Shown here: in pieces, positions 35,225 through 45,919 of the stretch
Position numbering within the stretch: position 1 is the first letter of the stretch
Layout: each line of letters opens with the position of its first letter
Assembly: GCF_001696615.3 (NCBI RefSeq)
Contig: NZ_CP032279.1
Location: 372,001-436,000 of the forward strand
Direction of reading: 5' to 3'
Length of the DNA stretch: 64,000 nucleotides
Source: Acinetobacter sp. WCHAc010034
Lineage (GTDB): Bacteria; Pseudomonadota; Gammaproteobacteria; Pseudomonadales; Moraxellaceae
Position numbers and translations under genes: made by a program
The notes under the pieces: generated by a model
What the model saw: only the letters and a program-made list of their open reading frames with translations
Database searches by the model: none
Told to the model about the DNA's origin: nothing

Positions 35225-37603
35225 TTGGAAGCGCGCGTAATTGGTCTAGAAAAATTAGGGAAGCACGATGTAGAACTCGTGGGTGGGAAAAACTCATCTC
35301 TGGGGGAAATGATCAGCCACTTATCAAATGCTGGCGTTTCAGTACCGGGTGGCTTCGCAACCACGGCTGATGCCTATCGTGAATTCCTCGAGCAAAGCGG
35401 CCTAAACGCTAAAATCAATGCAGAGCTTGCTGCGCTTAATGTCGATGATGTAATTGCCCTTGCAGAAACCGGCGCTAAAATTCGTCAATGGATTGTAGAC
35501 ACTCCTCTTACTCCAGGACTAGAACAAGAAGTCCGCACTGCTTTTGCAGCGCTTTCTAACGGCAACCCTGAAATCGCGGTTGCCGTTCGTTCATCTGCGA
35601 CAGCAGAAGACTTGCCGGACGCATCTTTTGCCGGCCAGCAGGAAACTTTCCTGAATATCCGCGGCATTGACAACGTGCTGATCGCGATCAAGGAAGTTTT
35701 TGCATCTTTATACAACGACCGCGCCATTTCTTACCGTGTACACCAAAACTTTGCGCATGACGTTGTTGCACTGTCTGCCGGCATTCAGCGCATGGTGCGC
35801 TCAGAAACCGGCGCTGCCGGCGTAATGTTCACTTTAGATACAGAATCAGGCTTCCGTGAAGCTGTATTTATCACGGCATCTTACGGCCTGGGCGAAATGG
35901 TTGTTCAGGGCGCAGTCAACCCGGACGAATTCTATATTTCCAAGCCGCTGCTTAGAGCAGGCAGACATGCTGTCCTGCGCCGCAACCTTGGCTCCAAGCA
36001 TCAGAAAATGGTGTATGGCGAAGAAGGCGCTGCCGGCAAATCTGTCGTCGTGGTTGACGTAGAAAAAGCTGAACGCCAGCAATTCGCTTTAAATGACCAC
36101 GAGCTTCAAGAACTTGCCAAGCAGGCATTGATCATTGAAGAGCACTATCAGGCACCGATGGATATCGAATGGGCTAAAGACGGTGATGACGGTCAAATTT
36201 ACATCGTTCAGGCGCGCCCTGAAACTGTGAAGAGCCGTGAAAACGTCGGCACCATGGAACGCTACCTGCTGAACCAGAAAGGCACAGTCATCTGTGAAGG
36301 CCGCTCAATCGGCCAGCGCATCGGCTCAGGCAAAGTCCGCGTGGTAACTTCCATTAAAGAAATGGACAAAGTGCAGGACGGCGACGTGCTTGTTTCTGAC
36401 ATGACCGACCCGGACTGGGAACCGGTAATGAAGCGCGCGGCAGCGATTGTCACTAACCGCGGCGGCCGTACCTGCCACGCGGCGATTATTGCGCGCGAAC
36501 TTGGCGTTCCGGCAATTGTCGGCTGCGGCAACGCAACTGAAGTGCTGGCTGACGGTCAGGAAGTGACTGTTTCATGCGCTGAAGGCGACACTGGCTTCAT
36601 CTACGAAGGCGCTTTAGATTTCGAAGTTCAAAAGAACTCAATCGAATCTATGCCTAAGCTTCCGTTCAAAATCATGATGAACGTCGGCAACCCGGACCGC
36701 GCATTTGACTTTGCGCAAATTCCAAACGAAGGCATTGGCCTTGCGCGCCTTGAGTTCATCATCAACCGCATGATCGGCGTGCACCCTAAAGCATTGCTGA
36801 ACATTGACAGCCTGCCGCGTGAAACCCGCGCAGCTGTAATGGCGCGCACTGCAGGCTACTCTTCTCCAATCGAATTCTATGTCGAAAAACTGGTTGAGGG
36901 CATTTCTACCCTGGCTGCCGCTTTTGCAGACAAGCCGGTGATTGTGCGCATGTCTGACTTCAAGTCAAACGAATACGCGAACCTGATTGGCGGCAAGCTG
37001 TACGAGCCGGAAGAAGAAAACCCTATGCTGGGCTTCCGCGGCGCGAGCCGTTACGTGTCTGACAACTTCCGCGACTGCTTCGAACTCGAATGCCGCGCGC
37101 TGAAGAAAGCCCGTGACGAAATGGGCCTGACCAACATTCAAATCATGATTCCTTTTGTGCGCACAGTGGCGGAAGCGAAACGCGTGATTGAGCTGCTGGG
37201 TCAAAACGGCCTGAAGCGCGGTGAGAACGGCCTGAAAGTGATCATGATGTGCGAACTGCCAACCAACGCATTGCTGGCTGAACAGTTCCTTGAGCACTTT
37301 GACGGCTTCTCTATCGGCTCTAACGACTTGACTCAGCTAACGCTTGGCCTAGACCGCGACTCAGGCATTGTTTCCCACCTGTTTGACGAACGCGACCCGG
37401 CGGTTAAAGCGCTTCTGTCCATGGCGATTCACGCCTGCCGCAAAGCGGGCAAATATGTCGGCATTTGCGGCCAGGGCCCATCTGACCACCCTGACCTTGC
37501 AAAATGGCTGATGGAGCAAGGCATTGAATCAGTATCGCTGAACCCGGATTCTGTTTTAGACACTTGGTTCTTCCTTGCTGAAGAAAAAGCTCAACAAGCT
37601 TAA
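35225..37603 (+). CDS. ppsA: phosphoenolpyruvate synthase
   Basis: PpsA makes PEP from pyruvate and ATP with release of AMP and phosphate, for gluconeogenesis. The 792-residue protein has the ATP-grasp PEP-utilising N-terminal domain ([12 protein letters not shown]), the swivelling phospho-histidine in [15 protein letters not shown] (His418) and the C-terminal barrel ending with the active-site Cys motif [12 protein letters not shown]. The start is a TTG with GGAG upstream. A TATAAT at 35173-35178 is a likely -10 element. Its regulator ppsR is divergent next to it. Confidence 0.98.
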   Translation: MEARVIGLEKLGKHDVELVGGKNSSLGEMISHLSNAGVSVPGGFATTADAYREFLEQSGLNAKINAELAALNVDDVIALAETGAKIRQWIVDTPLTPGLEQEVRTAFAALSNGNPEIAVAVRSSATAEDLPDASFAGQQETFLNIRGIDNVLIAIKEVFASLYNDRAISYRVHQNFAHDVVALSAGIQRMVRSETGAAGVMFTLDTESGFREAVFITASYGLGEMVVQGAVNPDEFYISKPLLRAGRHAVLRRNLGSKHQKMVYGEEGAAGKSVVVVDVEKAERQQFALNDHELQELAKQALIIEEHYQAPMDIEWAKDGDDGQIYIVQARPETVKSRENVGTMERYLLNQKGTVICEGRSIGQRIGSGKVRVVTSIKEMDKVQDGDVLVSDMTDPDWEPVMKRAAAIVTNRGGRTCHAAIIARELGVPAIVGCGNATEVLADGQEVTVSCAEGDTGFIYEGALDFEVQKNSIESMPKLPFKIMMNVGNPDRAFDFAQIPNEGIGLARLEFIINRMIGVHPKALLNIDSLPRETRAAVMARTAGYSSPIEFYVEKLVEGISTLAAAFADKPVIVRMSDFKSNEYANLIGGKLYEPEEENPMLGFRGASRYVSDNFRDCFELECRALKKARDEMGLTNIQIMIPFVRTVAEAKRVIELLGQNGLKRGENGLKVIMMCELPTNALLAEQFLEHFDGFSIGSNDLTQLTLGLDRDSGIVSHLFDERDPAVKALLSMAIHACRKAGKYVGICGQGPSDHPDLAKWLMEQGIESVSLNPDSVLDTWFFLAEEKAQQA

Positions 37604-37620
37604 GAAACTGTGTTAAAAAA

Positions 37621-37645
37621 AGACCCACATTTGGGTCTTTTTTTT
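37621..37645 (+). terminator. terminator of ppsA
   Basis: AGACCCA pairs with TGGGTCT, followed by eight T. Confidence 0.95.
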
Positions 37646-37684
37646 CATCTATAATTTTACTTACGTTTTTGAGATTCTAGTTTT

Positions 37685-38476
37685 ATGCAAATTTACTTGG
37701 CACGAAATAATCAACAAGCCGGACCATACAGTTTGGAGCAGCTGAACCAGATGCTCGCCAGCCAGCAGGTGCTCTTAACCGACCTTGCCTGGCATCAAGG
37801 CATGGCTGAATGGAAAGCTCTAGGTGAACTCACTCAAGGCAAACTCGCATACCTGCCGGAAGGCTATACCGCTCCAGCCAGCGAACAGTCCTTCAGCCCT
37901 CAAAATCAGCCGATTCAAAACCCGCACAACCGCAATTCTGCCAAGCCGAAAACGGCTGAACAGCAGACTTTAGCCTCCATCCCAAGCCGGGTATTGGCCA
38001 AAATTGCCGACCTGCTGCTGTGGGTGCCGGCGACCTATATTCTGACCGGCTTCTTCTCCAAGCAGGAAGCTGAACAGTTCAATGCGCTCAATATCCAGTT
38101 CATGGACGCCATGTTTGGCGCAGCGGCCGACCCGGCTTTGGCGCAGCAGCTGCAGACTCAAATGATTGAAATGTTTTCGCAGCAGGCCTGGTTCGCCATG
38201 GCTGCCTACCTGTTCATTATGCTGGCTGTGCAGGCGGTTTTAATCGCAAAATCGGGCCAGTCTATCGGCAAAAAGCTGACCAAGATTAAAATTGTCGACG
38301 CGGAAACCGGTGAAAAAACCTCCTTAATGCGCGCATTTACGCTCCGCAGCGCCCTGTTCATCTTTTTGAATTTCGTATTTATGTTCATTGCAATCATCGA
38401 TATTGCCTTCGGACTGGGCGCAAAGCGTCAAACTTTGCACGATAAGGTCGCCAGAACCAAGGTCATCAAGCAATAA
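37685..38476 (+). CDS. RDD-family membrane protein with N-terminal GYF_2 domain
   Basis: The first 60 residues are a GYF_2-type domain (YLARNNQQAGPYSLEQLNQML-like, then WHQGMAEWKALGEL), which binds proline-rich or unknown partners in the cytoplasm. After a Gln/Asn/Pro-rich linker (about 60-100) come an RDD domain with three membrane segments (starting SRVLAKIADLLLW), GQSIGKKLTKIKIVD and a C-terminal QTLHDKVARTKV. RDD proteins have no settled function; some act as ion antiporters. It is a single gene with a strong terminator. Confidence 0.9.
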   Translation: MQIYLARNNQQAGPYSLEQLNQMLASQQVLLTDLAWHQGMAEWKALGELTQGKLAYLPEGYTAPASEQSFSPQNQPIQNPHNRNSAKPKTAEQQTLASIPSRVLAKIADLLLWVPATYILTGFFSKQEAEQFNALNIQFMDAMFGAAADPALAQQLQTQMIEMFSQQAWFAMAAYLFIMLAVQAVLIAKSGQSIGKKLTKIKIVDAETGEKTSLMRAFTLRSALFIFLNFVFMFIAIIDIAFGLGAKRQTLHDKVARTKVIKQ

Positions 38477-38489
38477 ATTATGCAAATAA

Positions 38490-38517
38490 AAGGGGATGAT
38501 TTTTTCATCCCCTTTTT
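38490..38517 (+). terminator. terminator of the RDD gene
   Basis: AAGGGGATGA pairs with TCATCCCCTT around a T-loop, followed by TTT. Confidence 0.93.
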
Positions 38518-38779
38518 GCACAGCGCTTTGAAATTAAAATAAAATTACGATAACGAATCCTCAATCCCGACTGGCAAAATAGGTTTTTAGAACAGCCATT
38601 TAAAGACGCTTTATGTATAGCTTAGTTTACCGATATAAGGCATAATGCCCCACAACGTAGCGGTGTCTCATGATTGGGAAGGAATTTCTATGTCTATAAG
38701 AATAGCTCCCAATTAGACGGCACTATAATCGCTATCCCATATTTAATTAGGGAATGGGACTCTTCACCGAGGTTGTAAA
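38518..38779 (+). promoter_or_regulatory. cyo operon leader and promoter region
   Basis: This region upstream of cyoA holds AT-rich promoter-like sequence around 38620-38650 and two inverted repeats. ATTGGGA/TCCCAAT (38673-38679 and 38707-38713) encloses a tiny ORF. TCCCAT/ATGGGA (about 38734-38762) lies just ahead of cyoA. The second overlaps the region before the ribosome-binding site. Confidence 0.5.
38690..38716 (+). CDS. possible 8-residue leader peptide upstream of cyoA
   Basis: GGAAGGAA (38677-38684) stands six bases before ATG TCT ATA AGA ATA GCT CCC AAT TAG, giving Met-Ser-Ile-Arg-Ile-Ala-Pro-Asn. The ribosome-binding site and stop flank are the two arms of a 7-base inverted repeat. 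It is too short to prove by sequence. It is listed because the Shine-Dalgarno sequence is stronger than that of cyoA itself. Confidence 0.35.
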   Translation: MSIRIAPN

Positions 38780-39862
38780 ATGAGACAAACAATTTTAGCT
38801 GTATTGTCTTTATCTGCGATGGCTGCGCTCTTAACTGGGTGCGGCGGTGATATGGTACTTCTAAACTCAAAAGGTCCAGTAGCTCAAGGTCAATCCGACC
38901 TGATGATGACTGCGATCTATCTAATGCTTCTAGTGGTGATTCCGTCAGCACTTATGGCAGTTTGGTTTGGCTGGAAATATCGCGCATCGAATAAAGATGC
39001 AGACTATAAACCTACATGGGCGCACTCCACTGCAATTGAAGTTGTAGTATGGGGTATTCCTGTGATTATTATCGGTATTTTAGCTTGGTTAACTTGGTGG
39101 GGTTCCCACAAGTATGACCCGTACCGCCCAATTGAGTCAGATAAGGCTCCTGTAACCGTTCAAGTTATTGCTGAACAGTTCAAATGGATCTTCATCTACC
39201 CAGAGCAAGGCATTGCGACGGTTAACGAATTGCGCTTCCCAGAGAAAACTCCGGTTAGCCTGCGCTTAACATCTAACTTCACAATGAACTCGTTCTTCAT
39301 CCCTGCGATGTCTGGCCAGATTTATGCAATGGCGGGTATGCAGACTCATCTGAATTTCTTGGCAAATGAAACCAGCCCGGCTGAAGGCTACCGCGGTTTC
39401 TCTTCCAACTATTCAGGCTACGGCTTCTCACAAATGCGCTTCCGCGCTCACTCTGTGACAGATGCTCAGTTTGCTGAATGGGTAAATGCAGTTAAAGCTG
39501 GTAAAGGTACTTCAATTAACCCTAATGCAGTTCAAAAGACTGTTTTAGACCAGGCTGAATTTGCAACCCTGCGTGACGGCAACCGTTCTAAGCACCAAAT
39601 TGAAATGATGCTTGCTCACGCTGAAACTGACAAGCAGAAAGAAGCTGCCGCACTTGCTGAAGCAGAAGGTCCTTATCCTACTAAGCCACATCCTGTGACT
39701 TATTACTCTTCAGTAGAGCCTAAATTGTTCGAATCTGTGATTAACAAATACATGAGCAACTACCATGGCGCTGACCATTCAGCTGCTGCCGGTACTCATG
39801 AAGCTGCGGCTTCTGACGCTCATGCAAATGCAGATCATGCGACTGCTTCTGTAGGGGAATAA
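38780..39862 (+). CDS. cyoA: ubiquinol oxidase subunit II
   Basis: CyoA is subunit II of the cytochrome bo3 quinol oxidase. It is a lipoprotein (lipobox LLTGC, Cys21) with two membrane helices (about 40-65 and 80-105) and a periplasmic cupredoxin-like domain that has lost the copper ligands, as is normal for quinol oxidases. At 360 residues it is slightly longer than the E. coli protein (315), because of a His/Ala-rich C-terminal tail (HGADHSAAAGTHEAAASDAH-like). It is the first gene of cyoABCDE, 3 bases before cyoB. Confidence 0.97.
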   Translation: MRQTILAVLSLSAMAALLTGCGGDMVLLNSKGPVAQGQSDLMMTAIYLMLLVVIPSALMAVWFGWKYRASNKDADYKPTWAHSTAIEVVVWGIPVIIIGILAWLTWWGSHKYDPYRPIESDKAPVTVQVIAEQFKWIFIYPEQGIATVNELRFPEKTPVSLRLTSNFTMNSFFIPAMSGQIYAMAGMQTHLNFLANETSPAEGYRGFSSNYSGYGFSQMRFRAHSVTDAQFAEWVNAVKAGKGTSINPNAVQKTVLDQAEFATLRDGNRSKHQIEMMLAHAETDKQKEAAALAEAEGPYPTKPHPVTYYSSVEPKLFESVINKYMSNYHGADHSAAAGTHEAAASDAHANADHATASVGE

Positions 39863-39865
39863 GAC

Positions 39866-41854
39866 ATGAGCTTATTAGGTAAGTTAGGTCCAGATGCAAT
39901 TCCGCACGATCCAATCGTGCTGGTTACAGTTGCCATGATGGTCCTTGGCGGTATCGCAGTTTTTGCCGGTATCACCTACTTTAAGAAATGGAACTACCTG
40001 TGGACTGAATGGTTCACCTCTGTAGACCATAAAAAAATCGGCATCATGTATATCTTCGTATCCATTATCATGCTTGTGCGTGGTTTTGCCGATGCGATCA
40101 TGATGCGCCTTCAGCTGTTCCTTGCCAAAGGCGGCGGCGAAGGCTACCTGCACCCTGAACACTACGACCAGATCTTTACCGCGCATGGCGTGATCATGAT
40201 CTTCTTCGTGGCGATGGGTCTGGTTGTTGGCTTAATGAACGTTGCTGTTCCGCTGCAAATCGGCGCGCGCGACGTAGCATTCCCATTATTAAACTCTTTA
40301 AGCTTCTGGCTGTTTGCCGGCGCTGCAGGTTTGATGATGGCTTCCCTTGCAATTGGTGAATTCGCTGCTACAGGCTGGATGGCATACCCTCCACTGTCTG
40401 GCATTGAATACTCTCCAGGCGTGGGCATGGACTACTATATTTGGGCGCTGCAGATTTCAGGCCTGGGTACGCTTTTAACCGGTGTTAACTTCTTTGTTAC
40501 CATCATTAAAATGCGCGCGCCTGGCATGAAGCTGATGGATATGCCGATTTTCACTTGGACAGCGCTTTGTACTGCGGTACTGATTATTGCTGCTTTCCCT
40601 GTGCTGACTGCTACCATTGCAATGCTGTCGCTTGACCGCTACTTCGGCTTCCACTTCTTCACCAACGACATGGGCGGCAGCCCAATGCTGTACGTGAACC
40701 TGATCTGGACTTGGGGCCACCCGGAAGTATACATTCTTGTATTGCCTGCTTTCGGCATTTACTCAGAAGTTACATCTACATTTGCACGCAAAACTTTGTT
40801 TGGCTACAAATCAATGGTGTATGCAACAATCGCAATTACCGTATTGTCATTCGTTGTATGGGTTCACCACTTCTTCACCATGGGTGCTGGCGCCAACGTT
40901 AACGCGTTCTTCGGCATCATGACCATGATCATTGCGATCCCTACAGGCGTGAAAATCTTCTCTTGGTTATTCACCATGTACAAGGGCCGCATTACGTTCA
41001 CCACTCCAATGCTTTGGACACTTGGCTTCCTTGTGACTTTCGGCATCGGCGGCTTAACAGGCGTACTGATGGCGGTTCCGCCAGCAGACTTCCTGGTGCA
41101 CAACTCTTTATTCCTGATCGCTCACTTCCATAACGTAATTATCGGCGGTGTAGTATTCGCAATGTTCGCGGGCATCATTTTCTACTGGCCAAAAATGTTT
41201 GGCTGGAAGCTTAATGAAGCTTGGGGTAAAGCTGCGTTCTGGTTCTGGTTCTTCGGTTTCTACTTTGCATTCATGCCGCTGTATATCCTTGGCTTCATGG
41301 GTATGACGCGCCGTCTGAATACATATGACAACCCGGAATGGGACCCGTACTTGGCAATCGCATTCTTCGGTTCAGTTTTAGTCGCATTGGGTATCTTCTG
41401 CTTCGTTATGCAGATCGTTGTTGGCTTCTTGCAGCGCAAGAACAACATGGATCTTACTGGCGATCCATGGGATGGCCGCGTGCTTGAATGGGCGACTTCG
41501 TCACCTGCTCCGTTCTACAACTTTGCGCATGTTCCAAAGATCAATGGCATTGATACTTTCTGGACAGACAAAGAGAACGGCATCGCTTATGCGAAGCCTA
41601 CCAAGTATGAAGACATCCACATGCCGACAAACCGCGCTGCGGGCTTTGTCATCGCAATGTTCATTACAGTTATGGGCTTTGCTTTAATCTGGCACATTTG
41701 GTGGTTAGTCGCGGTTACTTTCATTGCTTCTATCGTCAGCTTCATCGTGTCTTCTTTCACGAAGACTGTGGACTACTATGTTCCTGCTGCTGAAGTTGAA
41801 CGCATTGAAAATGAACGCTATGCGCTCCTTGAAAAACACTTGAAGAAGGACTAA
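39866..41854 (+). CDS. cyoB: ubiquinol oxidase subunit I
   Basis: CyoB carries the heme b, heme o3 and CuB centres and pumps protons while reducing oxygen to water. The 662-residue protein with about 15 helices shows [17 protein letters not shown] (CuB His and the cross-linked Tyr), [10 protein letters not shown] (two more CuB His) and [10 protein letters not shown] (heme ligands). The K- and D-channel regions look intact. It starts 3 bases after cyoA and ends 4 bases before cyoC. Confidence 0.98.
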   Translation: MSLLGKLGPDAIPHDPIVLVTVAMMVLGGIAVFAGITYFKKWNYLWTEWFTSVDHKKIGIMYIFVSIIMLVRGFADAIMMRLQLFLAKGGGEGYLHPEHYDQIFTAHGVIMIFFVAMGLVVGLMNVAVPLQIGARDVAFPLLNSLSFWLFAGAAGLMMASLAIGEFAATGWMAYPPLSGIEYSPGVGMDYYIWALQISGLGTLLTGVNFFVTIIKMRAPGMKLMDMPIFTWTALCTAVLIIAAFPVLTATIAMLSLDRYFGFHFFTNDMGGSPMLYVNLIWTWGHPEVYILVLPAFGIYSEVTSTFARKTLFGYKSMVYATIAITVLSFVVWVHHFFTMGAGANVNAFFGIMTMIIAIPTGVKIFSWLFTMYKGRITFTTPMLWTLGFLVTFGIGGLTGVLMAVPPADFLVHNSLFLIAHFHNVIIGGVVFAMFAGIIFYWPKMFGWKLNEAWGKAAFWFWFFGFYFAFMPLYILGFMGMTRRLNTYDNPEWDPYLAIAFFGSVLVALGIFCFVMQIVVGFLQRKNNMDLTGDPWDGRVLEWATSSPAPFYNFAHVPKINGIDTFWTDKENGIAYAKPTKYEDIHMPTNRAAGFVIAMFITVMGFALIWHIWWLVAVTFIASIVSFIVSSFTKTVDYYVPAAEVERIENERYALLEKHLKKD

Positions 41855-41858
41855 GACT

Positions 41859-42479
41859 ATGGCTGAAGTACTTCATCACGAAAGCAACGGCCATGATGAG
41901 CATCATCATCACGATGATACCGACATCACAGTCTTTGGTTTCTGGACTTACCTGATGAGTGACTTGATCCTGTTCGGGACACTCTTCATCGCGTTCGCTG
42001 TATTAAGCAGTCACATTCCAATGGGCACGCCAAGTGCAAAAGAGCTGTTTGGCGAGTCTTTAGGCTTCGTTTTAACTGAAACTTTTGCCCTGCTGATCTC
42101 ATCGGTAACGTTTGGCTTTGCAGTTCTGGCTGCATACAAAAAAGACGCTGCCAAAGTATTGACTTGGTTAGGCATTACCTGGTTATTTGGCGCAGCCTTC
42201 ATCGGCATGGAACTTTATGAATTCAATCATCTAGTTCATGCTGGCCATGGCCCAAGCACAAGCGCGTTCTTATCTGCGTTCTTTACCTTAGTAGGTACGC
42301 ATGGTATTCACGTAACTTCGGGCTTGGTATGGATGCTGGTGCTGATGTATCAAATCAAGAAAAACGGTTTGACACTGCCAAACACGCGCCGCCTTGCTTG
42401 CTTAAGCTTGTTCTGGCACTTCCTTGACATCGTTTGGATCTGTGTATTCAGCGTAGTTTACTTAATGGGAGTTCTATAA
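41859..42479 (+). CDS. cyoC: ubiquinol oxidase subunit III
   Basis: CyoC is a five-helix subunit of the bo3 oxidase that stabilises the core. It has 206 residues. A His-rich cytoplasmic start ([15 protein letters not shown]) leads to [24 protein letters not shown] and the family's [14 protein letters not shown] motif. The stop overlaps the cyoD start (TAATG), so translation is coupled. Confidence 0.97.
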   Translation: MAEVLHHESNGHDEHHHHDDTDITVFGFWTYLMSDLILFGTLFIAFAVLSSHIPMGTPSAKELFGESLGFVLTETFALLISSVTFGFAVLAAYKKDAAKVLTWLGITWLFGAAFIGMELYEFNHLVHAGHGPSTSAFLSAFFTLVGTHGIHVTSGLVWMLVLMYQIKKNGLTLPNTRRLACLSLFWHFLDIVWICVFSVVYLMGVL

Positions 42480-42805
42480 TGAGTCATGATCATAACTCTG
42501 CTGGCGCAGCGCACGGCAACACGAAACAGTACACGATCGGCTTCATCCTTTCCGTTATCCTGACGATTATTCCTTTCGGCATGGTAATGGCGGGCGGCTT
42601 CGGCCGCGGCCTGATCGTGACTGTCATCGCGATTACTGCTGTTGCTCAGATCCTGGTGCAGTTAATTTACTTCCTGCACATGAACTCATCTTCAGAACAG
42701 CGCTGGAACGTTATTGCATTCGTGTATACGATTCTGACAGTTGCTATTCTTTTGGTCGGTTCTGTCTGGATTATGAACTACTTACACTACAACATGATGA
42801 TCTAA
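42479..42805 (+). CDS. cyoD: ubiquinol oxidase subunit IV
   Basis: CyoD is a three-helix accessory subunit needed for CuB assembly in the bo3 oxidase. The 108-residue protein begins at the ATG overlapping the cyoC stop. Helices are at about 20-40, 45-68 and 78-102, and the family motif QLIYFLHMN is visible. The 42434 start is rejected because it lies inside cyoC. Confidence 0.96.
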   Translation: MSHDHNSAGAAHGNTKQYTIGFILSVILTIIPFGMVMAGGFGRGLIVTVIAITAVAQILVQLIYFLHMNSSSEQRWNVIAFVYTILTVAILLVGSVWIMNYLHYNMMI

Positions 42806-42815
42806 ACTGGTCGTC

Positions 42816-43694
42816 ATGCTGAAAAAGTATTTATTCCTGACTAAGCCAGGAATTCTCTTCGGTAACTTCGTTACCACTCTGGGCGGCTTCTTTTTAGCCG
42901 CCCAGGGCTCTGTAGATTTCCTCCTCCTTCTCATCACCCTGCTGGGTACAACATTAGTTGTCGCCTCCGGCTGCGTCGTCAACAACGTCATCGATCAGGA
43001 CATTGATCAGAAGATGGAACGGACGATGAACCGCGCGCTGGTTAAAAAAACCATCAGCCCTTCCGTTGCGCTGGCATTTTCAGCTGCGCTTGGAATTTCA
43101 GGCTTTGCCCTGCTGTGGTTCTTTACCAATGCCTATGCCTTTGGCTTTGCTGTACTTGGTTTTGTGGTTTATGTAATTTTGTACAGTCTTTGGAGCAAGC
43201 GCACGTCCATTCACCAAACCGTGATTGGCAGCATTTCCGGCGCAAGCCCTCCAGTAATTGGCTATACCGCTGTTTCAAATGAATTTGACGTTGCCGCCCT
43301 GCTGCTGTTTTTAGCATATGCGCTTTGGCAAATGCCGCATTCATGGGGAATTGCTGTATACCGTTTTGATGACTATAAAAATGCAGGCATTCCTATCCTG
43401 CCTGTAGCACGCTCAATTTTCCGCACGAAAGTTGAAAGCCTGATTTACGTCTTGCTGTTTGCTGCAGTGCTGAATGGCTTGTATTGCTTCGGCTATACCA
43501 ACATGTTCTTTTTAATCACCTTTAATGCCTTATGCGCATACTGGGTGTATTTATCGATCATTGGGTTCAAAGCCGAAAATGACCAGCTGTGGGCAAAACG
43601 CTATTTCTTATATTCGGTGATTTTAATTACCGCATTAAGCTTCAGCTTCAGCTTCAGCTACGTCTCACCTGCACCGCATTTGCCGCTGTTTTAA
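42816..43694 (+). CDS. cyoE: protoheme IX farnesyltransferase (heme O synthase)
   Basis: CyoE converts heme b to heme o by adding a farnesyl group, supplying the heme o3 of the same oxidase. It is a 292-residue UbiA-family membrane protein with the first Asp-rich motif NNVIDQDIDQKMERTMNR and about nine helices. It lies 10 bases after cyoD and ends in a perfect terminator at 43696, which closes the operon. Confidence 0.97.
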   Translation: MLKKYLFLTKPGILFGNFVTTLGGFFLAAQGSVDFLLLLITLLGTTLVVASGCVVNNVIDQDIDQKMERTMNRALVKKTISPSVALAFSAALGISGFALLWFFTNAYAFGFAVLGFVVYVILYSLWSKRTSIHQTVIGSISGASPPVIGYTAVSNEFDVAALLLFLAYALWQMPHSWGIAVYRFDDYKNAGIPILPVARSIFRTKVESLIYVLLFAAVLNGLYCFGYTNMFFLITFNALCAYWVYLSIIGFKAENDQLWAKRYFLYSVILITALSFSFSFSYVSPAPHLPLF

Positions 43695-43695
43695 A

Positions 43696-43727
43696 AAGAT
43701 AGAGTGATCTCTATCTTTTTTTATTTT
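43696..43727 (+). terminator. terminator of the cyo operon
   Basis: AAAGATAGAG pairs with CTCTATCTTT, followed by TTTTATTTT. Confidence 0.95.
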
Positions 43728-43803
43728 GGGCGATAAAAATATTTCATGCCCCTGCTCCGGCTTGCTACCATTGCATCTACAACAATAAATTCATTTTTTA
43801 CTT

Positions 43804-45912
43804 ATGAACCATAATTTTCCGCTGCTTCAGAAAACCGCCTGCCTTTCCCTCTTGCCTCTCAGCATTTTTTACAGCGCGCACAGTTTTGCCGGCGCAGATG
43901 TTTACTGCACGCCATCGACCGAACTGCAAGGCAATGCCTATACCGCATGCAGCAACCTGCCGGCGCTGACCCCGGCAAATGACAATCAGACCAATATGCT
44001 GCTTTTGCTCAGCGATCTGGGGCTGGCTTCAATTTCCATTCCCAATTCACAAAATACGCTGTGGATGACCGGCTACAGCATTGTGCCCTTTGAAACCAAG
44101 GCCATCACGGCATCCAGCAAAAATAAAGCCGCTTCGGCGCGCCAGCTCTCCCAAGCTGGCGCAGATCCTTATCAGGAACACTGCAGCAGCCTGAGCCAAG
44201 GCGCGCAGGATTTCCTGCAGCAGATTCAGGCGGACAAAAATCTGTCCAGCTCAGAGAAACAGCTGCTGGCCGGCGAGCGCAATAAAATTTCCTCCTGCGC
44301 CAGCAAAATGCCGCTGATCAGCATCAACCAAAACTGGTCTGCGCCTGCGCGCCAGTACGCATCCTATTTGAATGCCACTATCGCCTTTTACAATGCTAAC
44401 TTTTCCACAGCCTCTAAGATTTACTTAGTTTTAGCCGGTGTAGAGCAGCCTTGGCTGAAAGAAACCTCGCAGTACATGCTGATCCGCAGCAATTTAAATG
44501 CGGCTTACCAAAGCGGGGTTGGCGAATATGGCGACCTGCAGCATGACAAGCTGAATCAAATCCTGCTGAAAGATTTTTTCAGCAGCATCACCGATTATTT
44601 CAAGCTGTACCCGAATGGCCAGTATGCCGCCAGCGCGCGCGGCCTGCTGCGCCGCGGTTACTGGCTGAATGGCCGGCATGACCTGCTGGTGAATGAGTTT
44701 GTCTGGCAGATCAATCACCCGAAGTCAAAGCTTTATAATTTAGAAATCAGCAATCTGGCTTATGAGATTGACCGCCATGTTTTTCAAAGCTCAAGATTTA
44801 AAGCGCAGAATTTAAATGATCCGTTCTTTCTGGCCATTTATGACCTGATGCAGATGCGCAAGCCTGAAACGGCAGAAGATAAAGTCATCAGCTGGGCCGA
44901 ACTGAATGCGCAAAAAGCCGCATTTAAAAATCAGCCTGAACTGTTCCAGTACCTGCAGGCCAATCATCTGTTCTTTGTGCAGAACAAAGCGCAGGATGCT
45001 TTGAAATACCTGCCAAGCGAGCTGCCGGCTGCCGCCAGCAGCTATCTGCAGCTCAGCCAGATTCTGCTCAAAGGGCGCATTCAGGAAAAACTGGGCCAAT
45101 CTCAAGAAAAAAACTGGGAAGCCCTGCTCGCTAAAGCCAAAACGCCTGAACAGCGTGGACTGTTTGAGCTGATGCTGTATCCGCATTATGCCAAGCAGCA
45201 GAACGCAGCCATGTTTATGGGCGCGAATGCAAAAATTAAGCAGAAGTCGCTGCAAAAAAGCTTTATAGAGGAAGCGGCCAATGAGAAAAGCTTAATGCAG
45301 TTTGCGCAAGGCGCGGACGCTAGCAGCGATCAAAAAAATCTGGCGCTGTTTAATGTTTTGCAAAAATCTTTGATCCATCAAAACTTCAGCCTGTTTAATC
45401 AAGCTTATGCGCTCTTGCCGAAGAATGCCGCGCAATATGTCTATAACAATGAAACTTTTGAACACTACAAAAACCAGCCGCCGCTGGGCAATTTTGTCTG
45501 GAAAGGCGCAAAAGTCAGCAGCGCAATTCAATGCCCTGACCTGTACAGCCTGACGCAAAAACTGGAACAAAACCCCAAAGACTTAAAGCTGCGCCTCTGC
45601 CTTGGAGAATATATCCGCTCAGAACAAGGCTACAGCGTAAACAGCCTGACCTATACTGAAAAAGACCGCAGCAGCTTTCAAGGCCCTGTATTCGCCCGCG
45701 GCCAAGTTTATAAAGACATCATCAAGGCTTCATCTGACCCTGAAATGAAGGCCTATGCCCTATACCGCTCCATTATGTGCTACTCGCCAAGCGGCATGAA
45801 TGACTGTCAGGACAATGAGGTTGCCACATCCACCCGCAAGCAATGGTATGATCAAATCAAGCGCGATTATCCCACTACTTCCTGGGCCAAGTCCCTGAAA
45901 TATTACTGGTGA
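43804..45912 (+). CDS. large exported solenoid-like protein, 702 aa, function unknown
   Basis: A signal peptide (about 1-29, ending in a SFA-G type site) is followed by an all-helical protein with several Ala-rich helix pairs (YQSGVGEYGDLQHD, QYAASARGLLRRGYWL, TPEQRGLFELM). This suggests a TPR/Sel1-like solenoid in the periplasm or at the outer membrane. Six or more Cys in the first and last hundred residues may form disulfides (VYCTPS, TACSN, EHCSS, RLCLGE, DCQDNE). A DUF3142 lipoprotein-like gene follows 7 bases later. I recognise no named family; the pair is probably an operon. Confidence 0.82.
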   Translation: MNHNFPLLQKTACLSLLPLSIFYSAHSFAGADVYCTPSTELQGNAYTACSNLPALTPANDNQTNMLLLLSDLGLASISIPNSQNTLWMTGYSIVPFETKAITASSKNKAASARQLSQAGADPYQEHCSSLSQGAQDFLQQIQADKNLSSSEKQLLAGERNKISSCASKMPLISINQNWSAPARQYASYLNATIAFYNANFSTASKIYLVLAGVEQPWLKETSQYMLIRSNLNAAYQSGVGEYGDLQHDKLNQILLKDFFSSITDYFKLYPNGQYAASARGLLRRGYWLNGRHDLLVNEFVWQINHPKSKLYNLEISNLAYEIDRHVFQSSRFKAQNLNDPFFLAIYDLMQMRKPETAEDKVISWAELNAQKAAFKNQPELFQYLQANHLFFVQNKAQDALKYLPSELPAAASSYLQLSQILLKGRIQEKLGQSQEKNWEALLAKAKTPEQRGLFELMLYPHYAKQQNAAMFMGANAKIKQKSLQKSFIEEAANEKSLMQFAQGADASSDQKNLALFNVLQKSLIHQNFSLFNQAYALLPKNAAQYVYNNETFEHYKNQPPLGNFVWKGAKVSSAIQCPDLYSLTQKLEQNPKDLKLRLCLGEYIRSEQGYSVNSLTYTEKDRSSFQGPVFARGQVYKDIIKASSDPEMKAYALYRSIMCYSPSGMNDCQDNEVATSTRKQWYDQIKRDYPTTSWAKSLKYYW

Positions 45913-45919
45913 TCCCCCG

